Below, one piece after another: positions 47,934-59,779 of a stretch of DNA of 64,000 nt. The position numbers and the translations under genes were made by a program. Each line of letters opens with the position of its first letter. Position 1 is the first letter of the stretch. The stretch is taken from the NCBI GenBank assembly GCA_964035545.1, contig OZ037769.1, forward strand, positions 8,776,929-8,840,928. Direction: 5' to 3'. Source of the DNA: Bugula neritina (lineage: Eukaryota > Bryozoa > Gymnolaemata > Cheilostomatida > Bugulidae). The notes beneath the pieces were generated by a model. That model saw only the letters and a program-made list of their open reading frames with translations. It did no database searches and was not told where the DNA came from.

Positions 47934-50900
47934 GTTTGTTTATATTAATTAGGTCACTGTAATGCTAATGGTGATAAGTAATATTATTACTAGCACAATT
48001 CTTGGCTGACAAAAATGTCTAAACTTTGGTAGGAAAGTTTTTGCTGACAGTCTGGCAGAGAGACGCAAAATGTTATAACAGTCTCGTAGTTATTCAAGTT
48101 TTTTAGTTTATGGCGAGCAAATATTATAGTGTTTGCGTCTTGTAGTTTATGACTAGAGATTTATTGAATATTGTATATAATGTAGTGAATTTTGCCAGTT
48201 CACTATTATTATGTGTGGGTCAACTTAAACAAAGCCACTGCACCAGGTTGTTTACGCTAAGATAACTTTATTATTTACACAAATACAAGAAGGTTATTTA
48301 CTGCTAGCATGAATAGAAAACGATTACATAATTAGTGAGCTTTAATACACAACTACTCTAAATGAAGTCCCAAGCTGCTCTGCCGGCTAGCTACTCAGCG
48401 CACTGCAACTACGAGTAGCTAGCTCCACCTGCTATCAATTAGTGTGCCTGTCCTGATTGGCTAGCGTTAGTGGTGCCACTGTCGACTGTAAGATATTGTC
48501 GGATAACAGTCTACGCCGAGTCCGTCTCGTCGATACTAATTAACTCCATCACCATAAGCATAACACTAGCATCTGCTACTAAGCAGCTAACTGCCAGTGC
48601 ATTAGTAGCTAGCAATACTTGTCCAGCCAAGTACAAGAGAGATTGTACGCATTCCAATTGTCAGCTATTATGATAATTGATCTTTAATACTTATAGCCAT
48701 TATGCCAAGCGTATAGAGAGCAAGCCATGAAGAGTTATCCTTTCGATAATAACATAATCTAAAATCCATTACACTAACAACTCTGGTTAGTATTGCTACA
48801 AATAAGGTGCAGTGCCTGCATTAAAAATTTTTATAATATTTTGTTCTTCCATAAAGTTTGATAGATTTGGTTCCGAGATATTTGCTGACAGTGCTTGAAA
48901 CTCATTGACTCAAGTCCCTTGCTTTAATCTTTGACTTGACTTGACTTGACATGCTCCACTAGTTGGCCTGACTTAAATATTTTTATTGACCAGTTGCAAA
49001 TCTTTCAAGCAACTCAAAACTTCGGGACTGATAGATTTATATTTTAGTATAACTTACATATGGCTATTATAAAAATAATTTTAACTATAATGATTAATAG
49101 CATTTTAATGAAGGCTGTGTAATCAAGCATGACTTCATGTTATATTGTCAGAATACTATAATCACTACAGCTATAGTAATTTGATGGTATTTAACGCTAT
49201 TACAGCAATTTACTTTTAATTTTATTTTCATTTATTAAATATAAGCAACTGCCTACCAATTTGTATATTTACGCTTATTTTTTTAAATAGACATATCATT
49301 ATAGGCCTACATATTAGCTTGTTCATGCACTTGTCAGTCATTTTGATTTTTTTAAATAACTTGACTTGACTTAATTAGCTATTGGTTTGGCTTTCTGTGG
49401 TTTTGAATCAGCTTTGCCTATTTATAAAATTAGAAAGTTAAAATTAAAAGTATCTACAAATTATCTTTAAGCACAAAATTTTTAACAAGAATTGACAAGG
49501 TGATATACATTATTGTCCATATAACAATTGAATTTCGGTGCTGTACAAGTAGCAGCGCAGAAATGAGAGAGTTTCTGTTGGTTGATTAGTTTGGAAACCT
49601 GAACTATACCTTTTATATATATACATGAATCCCTCAATGTTATACAATAATAATGTGTTTCAATACTTACCGCAATATACTGTTTAATCATCATTATTTC
49701 TATCCTCAACAACTTGCACGCGCTCAATTAAATCTGATATTATAATTATACTTACTGTAGCTTGGATTGTATCATACGCTGTAAAATTACATCATGATTT
49801 ATAGCGGTTTCAACTTTCTTAAAATCACAGTAAATTTGTAAGTTTTGACAATTTGCTATTTTATCAAGTTTCAAACAGATAGCTTGTGCATATGGCTTCA
49901 AGTTCAGGGTATATTGTCATGTTTATTAAAATAAATGTTAATAATGAACTAAAAATAGACATTTTCATTGGTGTAAAGAACATAGATTTTTGCATAAAAT
50001 ATGTGCTAAAAGTTTATACACTTAGTAGAGCAATCAAATGTTTAATAAAAGCAAATATATATTTTAGATATTTCGATAAGACTTTGGCCTGTTAGAGGAG
50101 TTGTTAGCCATCTGTTATACAAGAATGTATACTGTGCCATGTGCAATGGAGTGGATCCTTACCAGAAGATCAACCTGGCTGACCAACCTCTTCACACTGG
50201 ATCCAATAACATTGAGACCTCTAATGAGACGTTAGACAGCGTTGAGTGGCTCCCGGCAAATGTTGAATGTGAAACTGATAAAATTAGAGACTATGTGGAG
50301 AACCAGCCAACCAGAGACAAGCTGCTAGCTTTAGTCAAGTCAGTATGAATACATAGACTCCTATACAGCCACATTTTTCTTTACCTAGCAGTAATTTATT
50401 TTTGAGTTCGATGGCAACTTTTTCAAATATTTCCTTAGTGAAACTTGTTTTAAACTTTTGCTTGTTGTTGAAAAAAAGTTGCACTTGTTAGGCTTTGTAC
50501 TAAAGCTTTTACAGAACTTGGCACTTTCAACAGCACAATCATCATTTCTCATTGAGTCACTGTCAATACTTATTTTCATTTTATGTTTATAATCTAAGCC
50601 CAACTTTCTGCTTGCTCTCGTCAAAATGTGAGTTTACTTGTAGCATATAAACTGACACTCATTCTGGGCATTATTATCCTGTTGGTGTTAAACCAAAAAA
50701 ATTGGCATGTGTTGCCCTACAAAATAATCTATAACACAGTCAAACTTTTTGTAGGCCGGAATTTATGCTATAAAAATACTAAATTGTTGTAAGCTATTGG
50801 AATATTCTATTAAGTAGTAAGTCATCTCTTGTACCAGTGTTATGTCACTCTATATTCTACGTTATAGTTTTACTGGACAGGCAGATTTATTACTCTAACA

Positions 50901-53900
50901 TTTTGCAGAGATTGCGAGATTTTCTACCATCCACCAGTTTCACCACACTTGTGTGTAAATGCCATCAGAACTTGTCCAGATCTCTCGAACTTTGAACTCT
51001 CAGAATTGTGTGCGAAAGGACCTGCTAACTATATAAAAGTGATAACTACAAATCAAATCTACAGAAATCAGTTTTGCGCAGAGTGCCATCAGCAAAATTT
51101 AATGAACATTGAGCCAGCAAAGCTTAATGTAGAAGAATTACAACCAGAAAATCTGCAGCTTACTTGGATTAACACAAAACTTTCTCAAAGAGCAAATTCC
51201 ATTGCTAGCAATTATGAAGTGTTGATGAGTGCTAGGTTATCATTGTATCATAATGCAACTGAGTTGAAGTCTTCACGCTTCAGTAGCAGAATAAATGTGA
51301 CCTGCTCCTACTTTGCAGATGATGCATACAGCTTCTGTAAGCAAGATATGACTAATATTACAGGAAACTCAACAGATAGTTCAGCTTCTCTCTGGAACTT
51401 AGGCTCTTTTAGCTGCCATAGTCCTCATGCTAAGGTCTGTGACCAGTTTATAGTAAGCAATGCGAATTCTTCATTGAGTTGCACAGAGCCAGGTTGTGGT
51501 GAAGGATATTTGTTAGATCCAGAGACACTGTCCTGCACTGAAGTAAATGAATTTACCATTCTTCCAAATACTCAGTTGAACAACCTAACATGGCACTCTG
51601 ATATAATGTGTCAATATCTTAGCAGATGTGAAGCTGTCAAGCAGGGACTAATGAAGGAGGATGAGTTGAATTGTTATTGTGATAAGTTTTGTGTTTATTT
51701 TAATGACTGCTGTGAAGATTCTGACCACCAGGCTACTAACCAGACTGCGTTGGAACACGGTACGTTCTCTTGCATCCCTGAACTAAATTGGAATTTCAAT
51801 GTTGTTGATGGCTATGAAATGGGTGTTATGGAAATTGATAAATGCCCCGCCAATTTTGAAAATCTCACCGTCATTGAACTTTGTGATTCGCCTTCTGCAA
51901 GTCTCACATGGAGTTCTCCAAACCTGCCAGTGACAGACATTGCAACTGGGTTGAGGTAATGTTCTAAATACATTACATCAGTATGTCTGTCTCACACTGT
52001 ATGCTGTCGCCTTGGCTCAACTTACTCCTTGTTTGAGTTAGATCATGCCTGCTTTTCTTCAGTCTATTTGTACAAGTTTTGCATCTCTCAATAAGACAAC
52101 TCCAAATTATTTACTCTTCAACTCATCAAACCAATTCCAACTGTATGAGCTCATGTTTCATTAGCAAAACATTCTTTTTATTGGTTAAAAGATTATAAAA
52201 TTGCCCAATACATAGGATGGAAACTTAGCAGACATGGTGTTTATTGTATCTGCTGAGCTGTAAACTCATTGAGGAATTTACATTGTAGTTGTCCGATTTT
52301 AGTCTTTGAACACTTTGAACCCTCTTGTGTAGGGATCAGAGCTCGAATACACACAGGAGTATGCAATACCTTCCTCAGTTTTTAAAACCTGACCTCAGCA
52401 GCACTGCCCCCATAACAACCCTTTGTAAGCACTCGACAACAGCGCATGTAGTTGAGGGGGAATGCTGATAGAAAGTAATTGCACTAGGATAATTTAACAT
52501 AGCTCATAATAATGTTCAAAATATAAGCCTAATCATCCTAATCACAAACTTTTTATATGTTATTTTACTCTGAAAAGGCTCTAAATTCGTCTCAACTTTT
52601 AAGTTTAAACTCTGCTGTCCTTTTCTGGCATTCCTGTTGAAAAGACTGAAAAACGTTAAGGCTCATGACATTTTAGATGCTAATATTTGCATACTTTAGG
52701 GTACCCTCATCATTTTTTTCAAACTTTCACCGCATCTGTGATTCAATTTTATTAAAACTACTATCTGAGCTTTTATTAACCGAGTTGCTTCACTTGTTCC
52801 AGTGCTACTACCTAGTGTTATCCTATTCATCATAAATATAATTCTAATAATTATATTTGTAAGGCACATTAGTAAATTTGGCTAAATTATGCTAACCAAA
52901 TTCACTAAAATAATTAGGCAAACTGTATCACTGCCGGTATAGCGGAAATGCTGAACTGAATTCTTATTTGTTAAGAGGTGAGATTCTGGCTAGCTAATGA
53001 TTAGATGTTCATGGCTATGTGTTGGCATGTTACAGTGTGACTAGTAGCATAGAATGGATGACCTATTGAAAATCCCTTAAAGCAGCACTGAGCCGATGGT
53101 CACTGAGTGCAACTTTTTGGAGGAGGGGTTGGGAGAGTGAGGGTCTTGAGTTTGGGGTTAGGAATTTAGGCAACGACAACTCAGTCACCCAAACTCAGTG
53201 TTGCTAGCTACATTTCAGTACTTCTGAAATGATGGAGCTGCAGTTAAATGCCATATTTTATGATGAAGAAACATTTTATTTGCTGTTTCTTTATGAATTG
53301 TCTATAATAAGAGCTTTTATGGTATAGTCTATCATTTATATTTGATTTTACTTTGTAGGTATTCTAATATGTACTGTGCCATGTGTCACAAGGTAGAGAA
53401 TTTTCTCTTCTGGAGGTTAGAAGTTGGGTGTATTGAAGTAGCTAATGACACATGCACTCAACCAATCAGAACAGATGTAACAAGTGATGAATTTAAAGAT
53501 AACGTTCAGATGTTCCAAATGGACCCTGGTATTATTCAGCTGAAAAGGTATAAATCTAATTCATCATGTATTTCGTAGTTATACAATCTAAACAAATTAT
53601 TATATTTCGATTAAAGTGATAGTAGGTAAAAATGACAAATAGAAACGTCCTTTGCTGTTGACACATTGCGCTAATAGGAAAGAAATGTCAGATATTTTTT
53701 AACTTAGCTGCTGTGATAAAAGTTGTAGATGTTACTATAATCAACACAAACATGTAAACTAGCCCTGCGTTGTGTTTAAAATGACTTAGACATATATCCT
53801 ACATTCTACAATATTAAATACAAGGTGTTACTTCTAATCTAGTCCTATGATATTTAGCACATAAGTAAGCAATGCATAACGATTGTTTTTTATTCAAGTT

Positions 53901-56051
53901 GAATTGCAAAACTATGCTTTCAGATCAGGATTGTGTAAAACCAAAAGATTCACTCCACCTGATAACAACACCATTTACCGAAAGTGCCGTTTAGATGCTA
54001 ATGAATATGTCTCTACATGTTCAGGAAGTTCAAAAGATTGGAAAATTTCTAGTCTATGTGAATCGGAACCAACATCTTTTGTGTATGAGGGCAGTTCGCT
54101 AGCAAACCTTCAAAATTCTATAGGTTCTGTTGGTACTAAGTTTCATTTTTGGGATAGTAATGCTGGGCATTCCGTGGAGTACCAAACTTTCATAGCTAAC
54201 AGAAAGTTTCGTAACAGTTACTGTGCCAGCTGCAACAGTGTGGCCTGGCAGGGTTGTCAGATTAGAGAAACATTCAAGGCTGATATAAACAGTTCTAGAC
54301 TCTTTGATCAGTACATAAATGGTGAAACAAAATATATGTTTATTTTCCGCATAGACTTCAATGAGAGGACATGTACAAGAGATTCGGATGCATATTTGGT
54401 TTACCCAAACTATGAGACTGGACAAGACACCTGCCAGAACATAACAGCTCTTCTCAGACAATGTGACTGTAACGATGTCATGGATTTAAACACCCTAGCA
54501 TGTGTAACATATAAGAATGGGACTACTGAAGAAATCTGTAATGAAATGCTTCCAAATATAACAATTTTCAACCTACCTGCATATGCCACTAATCAGTGTG
54601 AAGATAATTTCACCTATAAGGCACTACCACCAGCAGATGCTCAGCGTGAATGTAACAAATGTTCACAACAACCAAGAAGCTCATCAAACACTACAGGATG
54701 TTTGGAAGTTTACAGTTTTGATTTGTTTGAAACAAATGCATTTAGTGTATTTCCAACCATTCATTGTTACAGTAGAGAGCTACTCCATTGTAATTTGATA
54801 TTCCCTGATCAGAAATTTGGGTGTGTTAATGATTTCATGGGTAGGGTCACCGCTCATGGAGTATATCACACTACTGTAGAAACAGAGGCTACCATTCTAA
54901 ATGCACTTGTTATAATATATAGCCCTTCCACCTATGTATTTACTGTGTTACCAACAACAGTGCATGGTGGCTTTGACTTAGTATTTTCAACGTATATAGC
55001 AGAAACATCAAGTTATTGTTCAAAATTTGACATTGATGAAGCTATCTCTTCTAGATTCACTGTGTGCCCAGATAAAAGCATCCAGAGTGTATCTCCACCC
55101 CAGCTCATTCACACTGATTATTACTTGGAGGGAGATGTCGTTAAAGTGTGTACTGAATATGAATTACCTGGTTTTGATTTACAATTACAAGACTACATAC
55201 TGTCAGGATTATCAATTACTGTTTCCACTATCTACATAATTTACTATTTGGTCAGAAGACAATGGACTTTAACAGGAAATCTCATTGTAAGTGCAATAGC
55301 CACCCTCGTAGGAGCTTTGCTCTTCTACAGCCTCATTAAGGAAGTTCGAAACTCAAGAGTGCCGTGTCGGGTGGTTGGGTCGCTTGCCCAGTATTTTCTA
55401 ATGTGTACACACACATGGACAAACTCCCTGGCTATTTGGATGATACGTGGAATTGCTAAAGTTCAAATTGCCGCCACCAGTGGAAAGAAAACTTACATTA
55501 AATTTGCCTTGTATTCTTGGCTCACACCAGGAGTGTTCATTGCATTAACTTATGTACTAGACAGATTTCAAGTTGCAGGCCTCTACCCAGTCTTTTCCCC
55601 ATACCTGTGTTTTGTGGAGGGAGGCTGGATAAGAGTATTGACATTCACAGGGTTTATATACGCATTGATTTTAATCAACTCAATTCTGTGCGTTATTGCT
55701 GTGTACAAAATTGTCAAATCAGATCAGAATCTTCATACTGCAGATAAAAAACGAACTAAAAAGAAGATTTTGACTGTAGTAAAACTTCAGATAATATTTG
55801 GATTTCACTGGATATTGCTGTTTTTTACTGAAATTGGTGGATCTGGACCAGCTAAAAGGCAGCTGTGGATTGTTTTAAGTGTTTTCATTACACTGCAAGG
55901 TATTTCTGTCGTTCTGTCACAAGTGATTCAGCTGGAGAGCTTCTCAAAGTTATCTAGAATGTTCTCGCGAATGAAAGAGAGTAAAGGTGATAAAAGTCAC
56001 AATGCGCATACAGCAGAAGCTCATGGGAATTCTCAAAGTAGTCAGCTCTGA
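47555..56051 (+). CDS. GPCR copy B: class B/methuselah-like receptor with somatomedin-B-type ectodomain, complete
   Basis: Five exons (47555-47933, 50068-50338, 50909-51955, 53359-53547, 53924-56051) splice with phases 1,2,2,2 into 4,014 nt (about 1,337 residues). Order: short signal-like leader MVVIELSIVLMFWG; a Cys-rich ectodomain of about 1,050 residues with many N-glycosylation sequons, four [YF]-x-N-x-[YF]-C-A-x-C modules and a somatomedin-B-like CYCDKFCVYFNDCCEDSD; then seven hydrophobic helices (residues about 1,052-1,300) and a Ser/His-rich tail ending SQSSQL. Helix 3 starts with Cys (CRVVGSLAQYF) and loop 2 has Cys (YLCFVEGGW), the usual disulphide pair. Helix order and wording resemble class B-type (secretin/methuselah) receptors. 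I see no GPS autoproteolysis motif. The ligand is unknown. The inverted paralogue lies at 1-9056. Confidence 0.85.
48210..48664. mobile_element. Candidate insertion (GC- and CpG-richer island) in copy B intron 1
   Basis: A segment of about 455 bp differs in base composition from its AT-rich surroundings and contains several GCTAGC words and CpG-rich strings such as TACGCCGAGTCCGTCTCGTC. It is flanked by CTATTAT on both sides (48203-48209 and 48665-48671), a possible 7-bp target duplication. On the minus strand it has an AATAAA-like signal and could be a solo LTR, but clear TG...CA ends are lacking. No second copy is in the window. Confidence 0.35.
50068..50338 (+). CDS. GPCR copy B exon 2
   Basis: The acceptor ATATATTTTAG joins in phase to exon 1 (D-ISIRLWPVRGVV). 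The exon holds the first CA-x-C module, YKNVYCAMCNG, and ends VENQPTRDKLLALV-AA at donor GTCAGT (phase 2). Copy A exon 2 is clearly homologous. Confidence 0.8.
50909..51955 (+). CDS. GPCR copy B exon 3 (somatomedin-B-type module)
   Basis: The acceptor ACATTTTGCAG is followed in phase by DCEIFYHPPVSPHLC. The exon contains the second module YRNQFCAECH, several sequons, CTEPGCGEGYLLDPETLSC and the somatomedin-B-like cluster. It ends DIATGLR at donor AG|GTAATG. The longer open frame of the DNA begins inside this exon at an internal Met, so the true start of coding is the splice acceptor. Confidence 0.85.
51956..53358. other. Copy B intron 3, no further feature recognised
   Basis: A 1.4-kb intron of mixed composition. 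I see no exon, RNA gene or tandem repeat in it. Confidence 0.45.
53359..53547 (+). CDS. GPCR copy B exon 4
   Basis: A small exon of 189 nt between TTTGTAG and AG|GTATAA. It reads YSNMYCAMCHKVENFLFWRL and so carries the third CA-x-C module. Its tryptophan codon TGG corresponds to the TGA of copy A. Confidence 0.82.
53924..56051 (+). CDS. GPCR copy B exon 5 (stalk, seven helices, tail)
   Basis: The acceptor ATGCTTTCAG at 53923 joins in phase to exon 4 (KR-SGLCKTKRF), so the upstream Met at 53883 is intronic. The exon holds the fourth module KFRNSYCASC, a Cys-rich stalk, seven helices (from LSGLSITVSTIYIIYYLV to LWIVLSVFITLQGISVVLS) and the cytoplasmic tail, all in one exon of 2,128 nt. The TGA stop is at 56049-56051. 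Confidence 0.88.
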
Positions 56052-56198
56052 GTCACAACTTGATACAGGATTCCTACTAGTCAGTGTGTGACTATGTTTT
56101 ACTCTCAGATACAAGTTACTATAACTAAATTGTTTATTTGTAAACTATTTATATTCTTTTATCTGTTGCTCATATTATTTTGTTAATAACATTGAATC

Positions 56199-56204
56199 AA
56201 TAAA
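56199..56204 (+). terminator. Poly(A) signal AATAAA of GPCR copy B
   Basis: A canonical hexamer lies about 150 bp after the copy B stop codon in AT-rich DNA, at the expected distance for the 3' end of this transcript. Confidence 0.6.
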
Positions 56205-56870
56205 ATGTTTAAAACCTTGAAAATCTAATGCATGTATAAATATTTGACTTCTATTACTGATAAAACCTTCATGCATTAATCATGTAAAACTTATATACAA
56301 CTAAACTTTGTACATACTTTATTTTGAGCTTAGGGATCAGTAGGATTTTTCAGTTTGCATATATTTTATTGTGCGTGCGCTGTTAGTTATAATTGATGGG
56401 GTATAAATAATTTATAATAATACATTATTAAGCGTAGCACTAGAGTGGTTTTAGCAACCCTATAATACTGTTGATAATCCATTCAGTTCACCCCACTACT
56501 CGCTAGTGCTATATATACAATATATAAATACACCAAGTATAAACTAGCATATATAACCTGCATTAGTTCCATAACTCTCATGGTCTATTTATCTCAATAA
56601 ATGATGGCAAAGCAAAACACTTGTTTTGTATAATAGCCACAAAATATTTTCATGCAGGTTCTAGAATCTAGAGCTAACTCTACAAAGCCAAAGGTGATAA
56701 AATCAATGTTAACCATTTTCTTCATGAGAAAATTACTTTGCTTTTATATATCTATTAAAATTGTAGAATATTTCATTAAAGAGCAAAATATAGATTTTGT
56801 CTATTAGAACAATTTTCTTAGCAGGCTGTAAAATTACTCTTCAAGACACATCTGGCAGCTTGATTCTCTG
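56205..56870. other. Intergenic after GPCR copy B, nothing recognised
   Basis: AT-rich sequence with no open frame, RNA gene or repeat of note between the copy B 3' end and the CA-rich repeat. Confidence 0.4.
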
Positions 56871-56879
56871 AACCGTTAT

Positions 56880-57298
56880 GCAACACGCTCACACACATGC
56901 ACCTATACACACACATGCTCACACACATGCGCACACACACACATGCACACACGCACCTATACACACACGCTCACACACATGCACCTATACACATGCATGC
57001 ACCTATACACACACATGCTCACACACATGCGCACACACACACATGCACACACGCACCTATACACACACGCTCACACACATGCACCTATACACATGCATGC
57101 ACACACGCACACATGCATGCATGCATGCACACAGACACGCACATGCATGCACACAGACACGCACACACATGCACACACTATGCACACACACATACACAGG
57201 CACACACACACATGCACACACACATGCGCACACACCATGCACACACACATGCACGCATATGCATACACACACGAACACGCACACGCGCACACACGTGA
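56880..57298. repeat. Compound (CA)/(ACACATGC) microsatellite with 120-bp higher-order repeat
   Basis: Units such as ACACACATGCACACACGCAC and CTATACACACACGCTCACAC recur. A block of about 120 bp starting GCACCTATACACACACATGC appears twice (near 56899 and 57000). His/Thr-rich plus-strand frames and Cys/Val-rich minus-strand frames are open on both strands because the repeat lacks stops. Confidence 0.93.
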
Positions 57299-57309
57299 TA
57301 TTTATAGAT

Positions 57310-58850
57310 TTTGAGACATGAGTTTACTTGTTTATATGCATTTAGTAAGACAATGTAACATAGATCACTCTGCAAACATATAACTGCATGTTAGAAATTG
57401 CAAGTAATTTCTGTGAGAGCTGCTTGATAACTGTAACCAACCAGCTTTATTATACAGGAAACACTTATATAACAATATAATAATAAAATTAGCAACAAGT
57501 CCTGACTCTCCAGTCTCACTGTTTTACATCAGCTTAGGGATGCTATTACAAAAAAGGTGCTAAAATTCTCTTTGTAAAATGTGAAATATTTTTTATTATT
57601 CTGAATTTATAGTAATTATTAGTTCGACAGTAAAGCAAATCCAAATCAATATTCAGCTATATAAAGATTTAGGTTATATTAGAAAACCAGGGTTTGAGAT
57701 ATATTTGATTCTTTCTTGCTGTTGCTTTATAAAGTGTGTACTTTTGTTTTTGACAATGATTGAGAAATTGTCTTCCTTTGGTTCTAAGTTTGGAAGATTT
57801 ATTAATACTAATTCCCTTTGGTTAAACTTATACATAAGGGGTAAAAATAAAGTTTCTATTTTCATAATTGTTATAAATTAAAATCAGATCCGGCCTAATG
57901 GAATACATCTTAATTTTATATTACAATTGCAATTATATTAGGTAACAATCTACAAATGTATTAAAATAAGGCTTTCAATTAAATATGTGTTCAATATTGG
58001 TACAATTAGCAAAACATTCTAAAAAAATAGCATTCAGTCAGTTTTGTATCATAACTTCGTAACTTTCATAATTTGAAGCTCAATCACAGCTATTGGTTTT
58101 AATTAGAATGGAAGAAGATTTAATTTCAATATTTTCATAAACTAGTTAAATGCTTACTTTTAAATTTGTTTATAATGCTGCTTTAATAAGCTCTATCTAC
58201 TCAGTATGCGTTATCATTAAAGAGGGTTGGCTGAAAAATCTTTGCTTGCAGATATCATTATACTTGAAAAAATACAAAGAAATTAGAAAACTGAGAGGGT
58301 AACTCTTCATTCTATTCACCTAATACTTTGGTCAAGGCTTAAAGTATATCTATCTAAAAATAAACATTTTTGGCCAAGTCTTTGCAATTGCATTATAATT
58401 ATAATTTTAAACCTATTTATATGCTATACACATATATTTGAAATTTTGCTTGATATAAAATGCTAAACATTTTGTTAACACATATAATTCTGGTATTTTA
58501 AAATACACAGAGAAACTTCTGCACAAGGTGGGTACACATGTGCCCACCCTTCTCCTGTGCTCCAGTGAAGGAAGACAAGCAGCTAAAATTGTAGCTTTAA
58601 ATTGGCATCTCTACTCTTCAGCTCTGAGCAGTAGTAGGCATTGTTTGCTAATGGCATATAAATATCATCGATTCTTTCATTTCAATTGAAATATCTTCAA
58701 TTCTAAATTATAAGTGTCTATTGATTAAGTAATGCAATAGGCCATGGCAGGTTACAACACAGCTGAAGATCTGAAAGCAACTAATACATGCAGTTTAGTG
58801 TAGATCGGGCGCTCATTAGCTCCTTTTGCTATTATTTTGCCAACTTTACT
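57310..58850. other. Intergenic before the TRPV gene, no gene recognised
   Basis: Long AT-rich stretch with only chance frames. It probably includes the TRPV promoter near its right end, but no promoter motif is convincing. Confidence 0.4.
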
Positions 58851-58893
58851 CGGCACACAAATTTCCGTGGAAATTACAAAACACGTAATTATT

Positions 58894-58905
58894 ATGAATA
58901 AAATG
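58894..58905 (+). CDS. Candidate first coding exon of the TRPV gene
   Basis: ATG-AAT-AAA-ATG is followed directly by a consensus donor GTAAGA. It is in phase 0 with the acceptor at 59776, giving [13 protein letters not shown]. The spacing and phase fit, but the evidence is only the donor and the ATG. Translation could equally start at 59780. Confidence 0.35.
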
Positions 58906-59779
58906 GTAAGATAACGAATATTTATTTTTAACTTTTTTTAAATAGTAATTTTTTGCTGGTTTCTTTGCGCTTGCTTCAAAGTATTTTTTTTAAGTTCCAG
59001 CAGTTGCTTTCAAAATTGTTATATAAAAATAAGACAATTAGTTATTTTTTGATCATATATAGTATATACTTTTGCTTTCACAAAATCGTAGAGTAAAGCT
59101 GCAGGCTTTGGGATTCTATTCTTTAGTACAATTTGACACTTTATAAATACGAGAACAGCGACACCATGCAAAAGAGAAATATTTGAGTAAACTGTTTTAT
59201 GTATAACACAGCTATGACTGCCTGTCAAACAGCCTAAGGATGATCTGCTGGGCAGAAACTGAAGGTGATTCTGATTTAGGATGGCAAGCAAAGAAAGAGG
59301 TGGGCTTCTACACTTGAGTCAACACCCATCAAGTTTATTAGTGGATCATAGATCAGATATTATAATTATCAAAATGCAAACAATACAGTTCCGTATGAGT
59401 GCACCATCACTATGTCTATTAATATGTTGTGCAAAGCTATGAGATTAAAAGTTACAAGCAGTGATAAAAAAGGAACTCTGATCTCTATCTAAATTAATTT
59501 AGTGTCATTTTCACCAATCACAAACTATATATATTTTGGTTTATACAGTTATAAAAGTATTACTATATTATTATACTTGTTGCTAAATATTTGATTTATT
59601 TTGTATGCAATTATTTTTGTTGTTGTAGTTTATACGCACTTCACCACACATATTAATTAAATATGTAGTTTATATGCTGCTATATTATACAAATCATGCA
59701 ACCAATCTCAGCATAAAATTTGCTAAAACATTTTCAGCTATAATATCCATTGATAGATTTATATTATTGGCTGTAGGAA

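Noticed and set aside
53883-53923. Met at 53883 as the start of the 7TM protein
   Set aside because: The acceptor at 53923 joins in phase to exon 4, and the copy A exon begins at the same place.
55080-55200. GPS autoproteolysis site before the first helix of GPCR copy B
   Set aside because: The expected Cys/Trp pattern and HL[ST] cleavage triplet are not present in the stalk next to the helices.
56878-57375. His/Thr-rich and Cys/Val-rich frames on both strands
   Set aside because: These are open only because the CA-rich repeat lacks stop codons in several frames.
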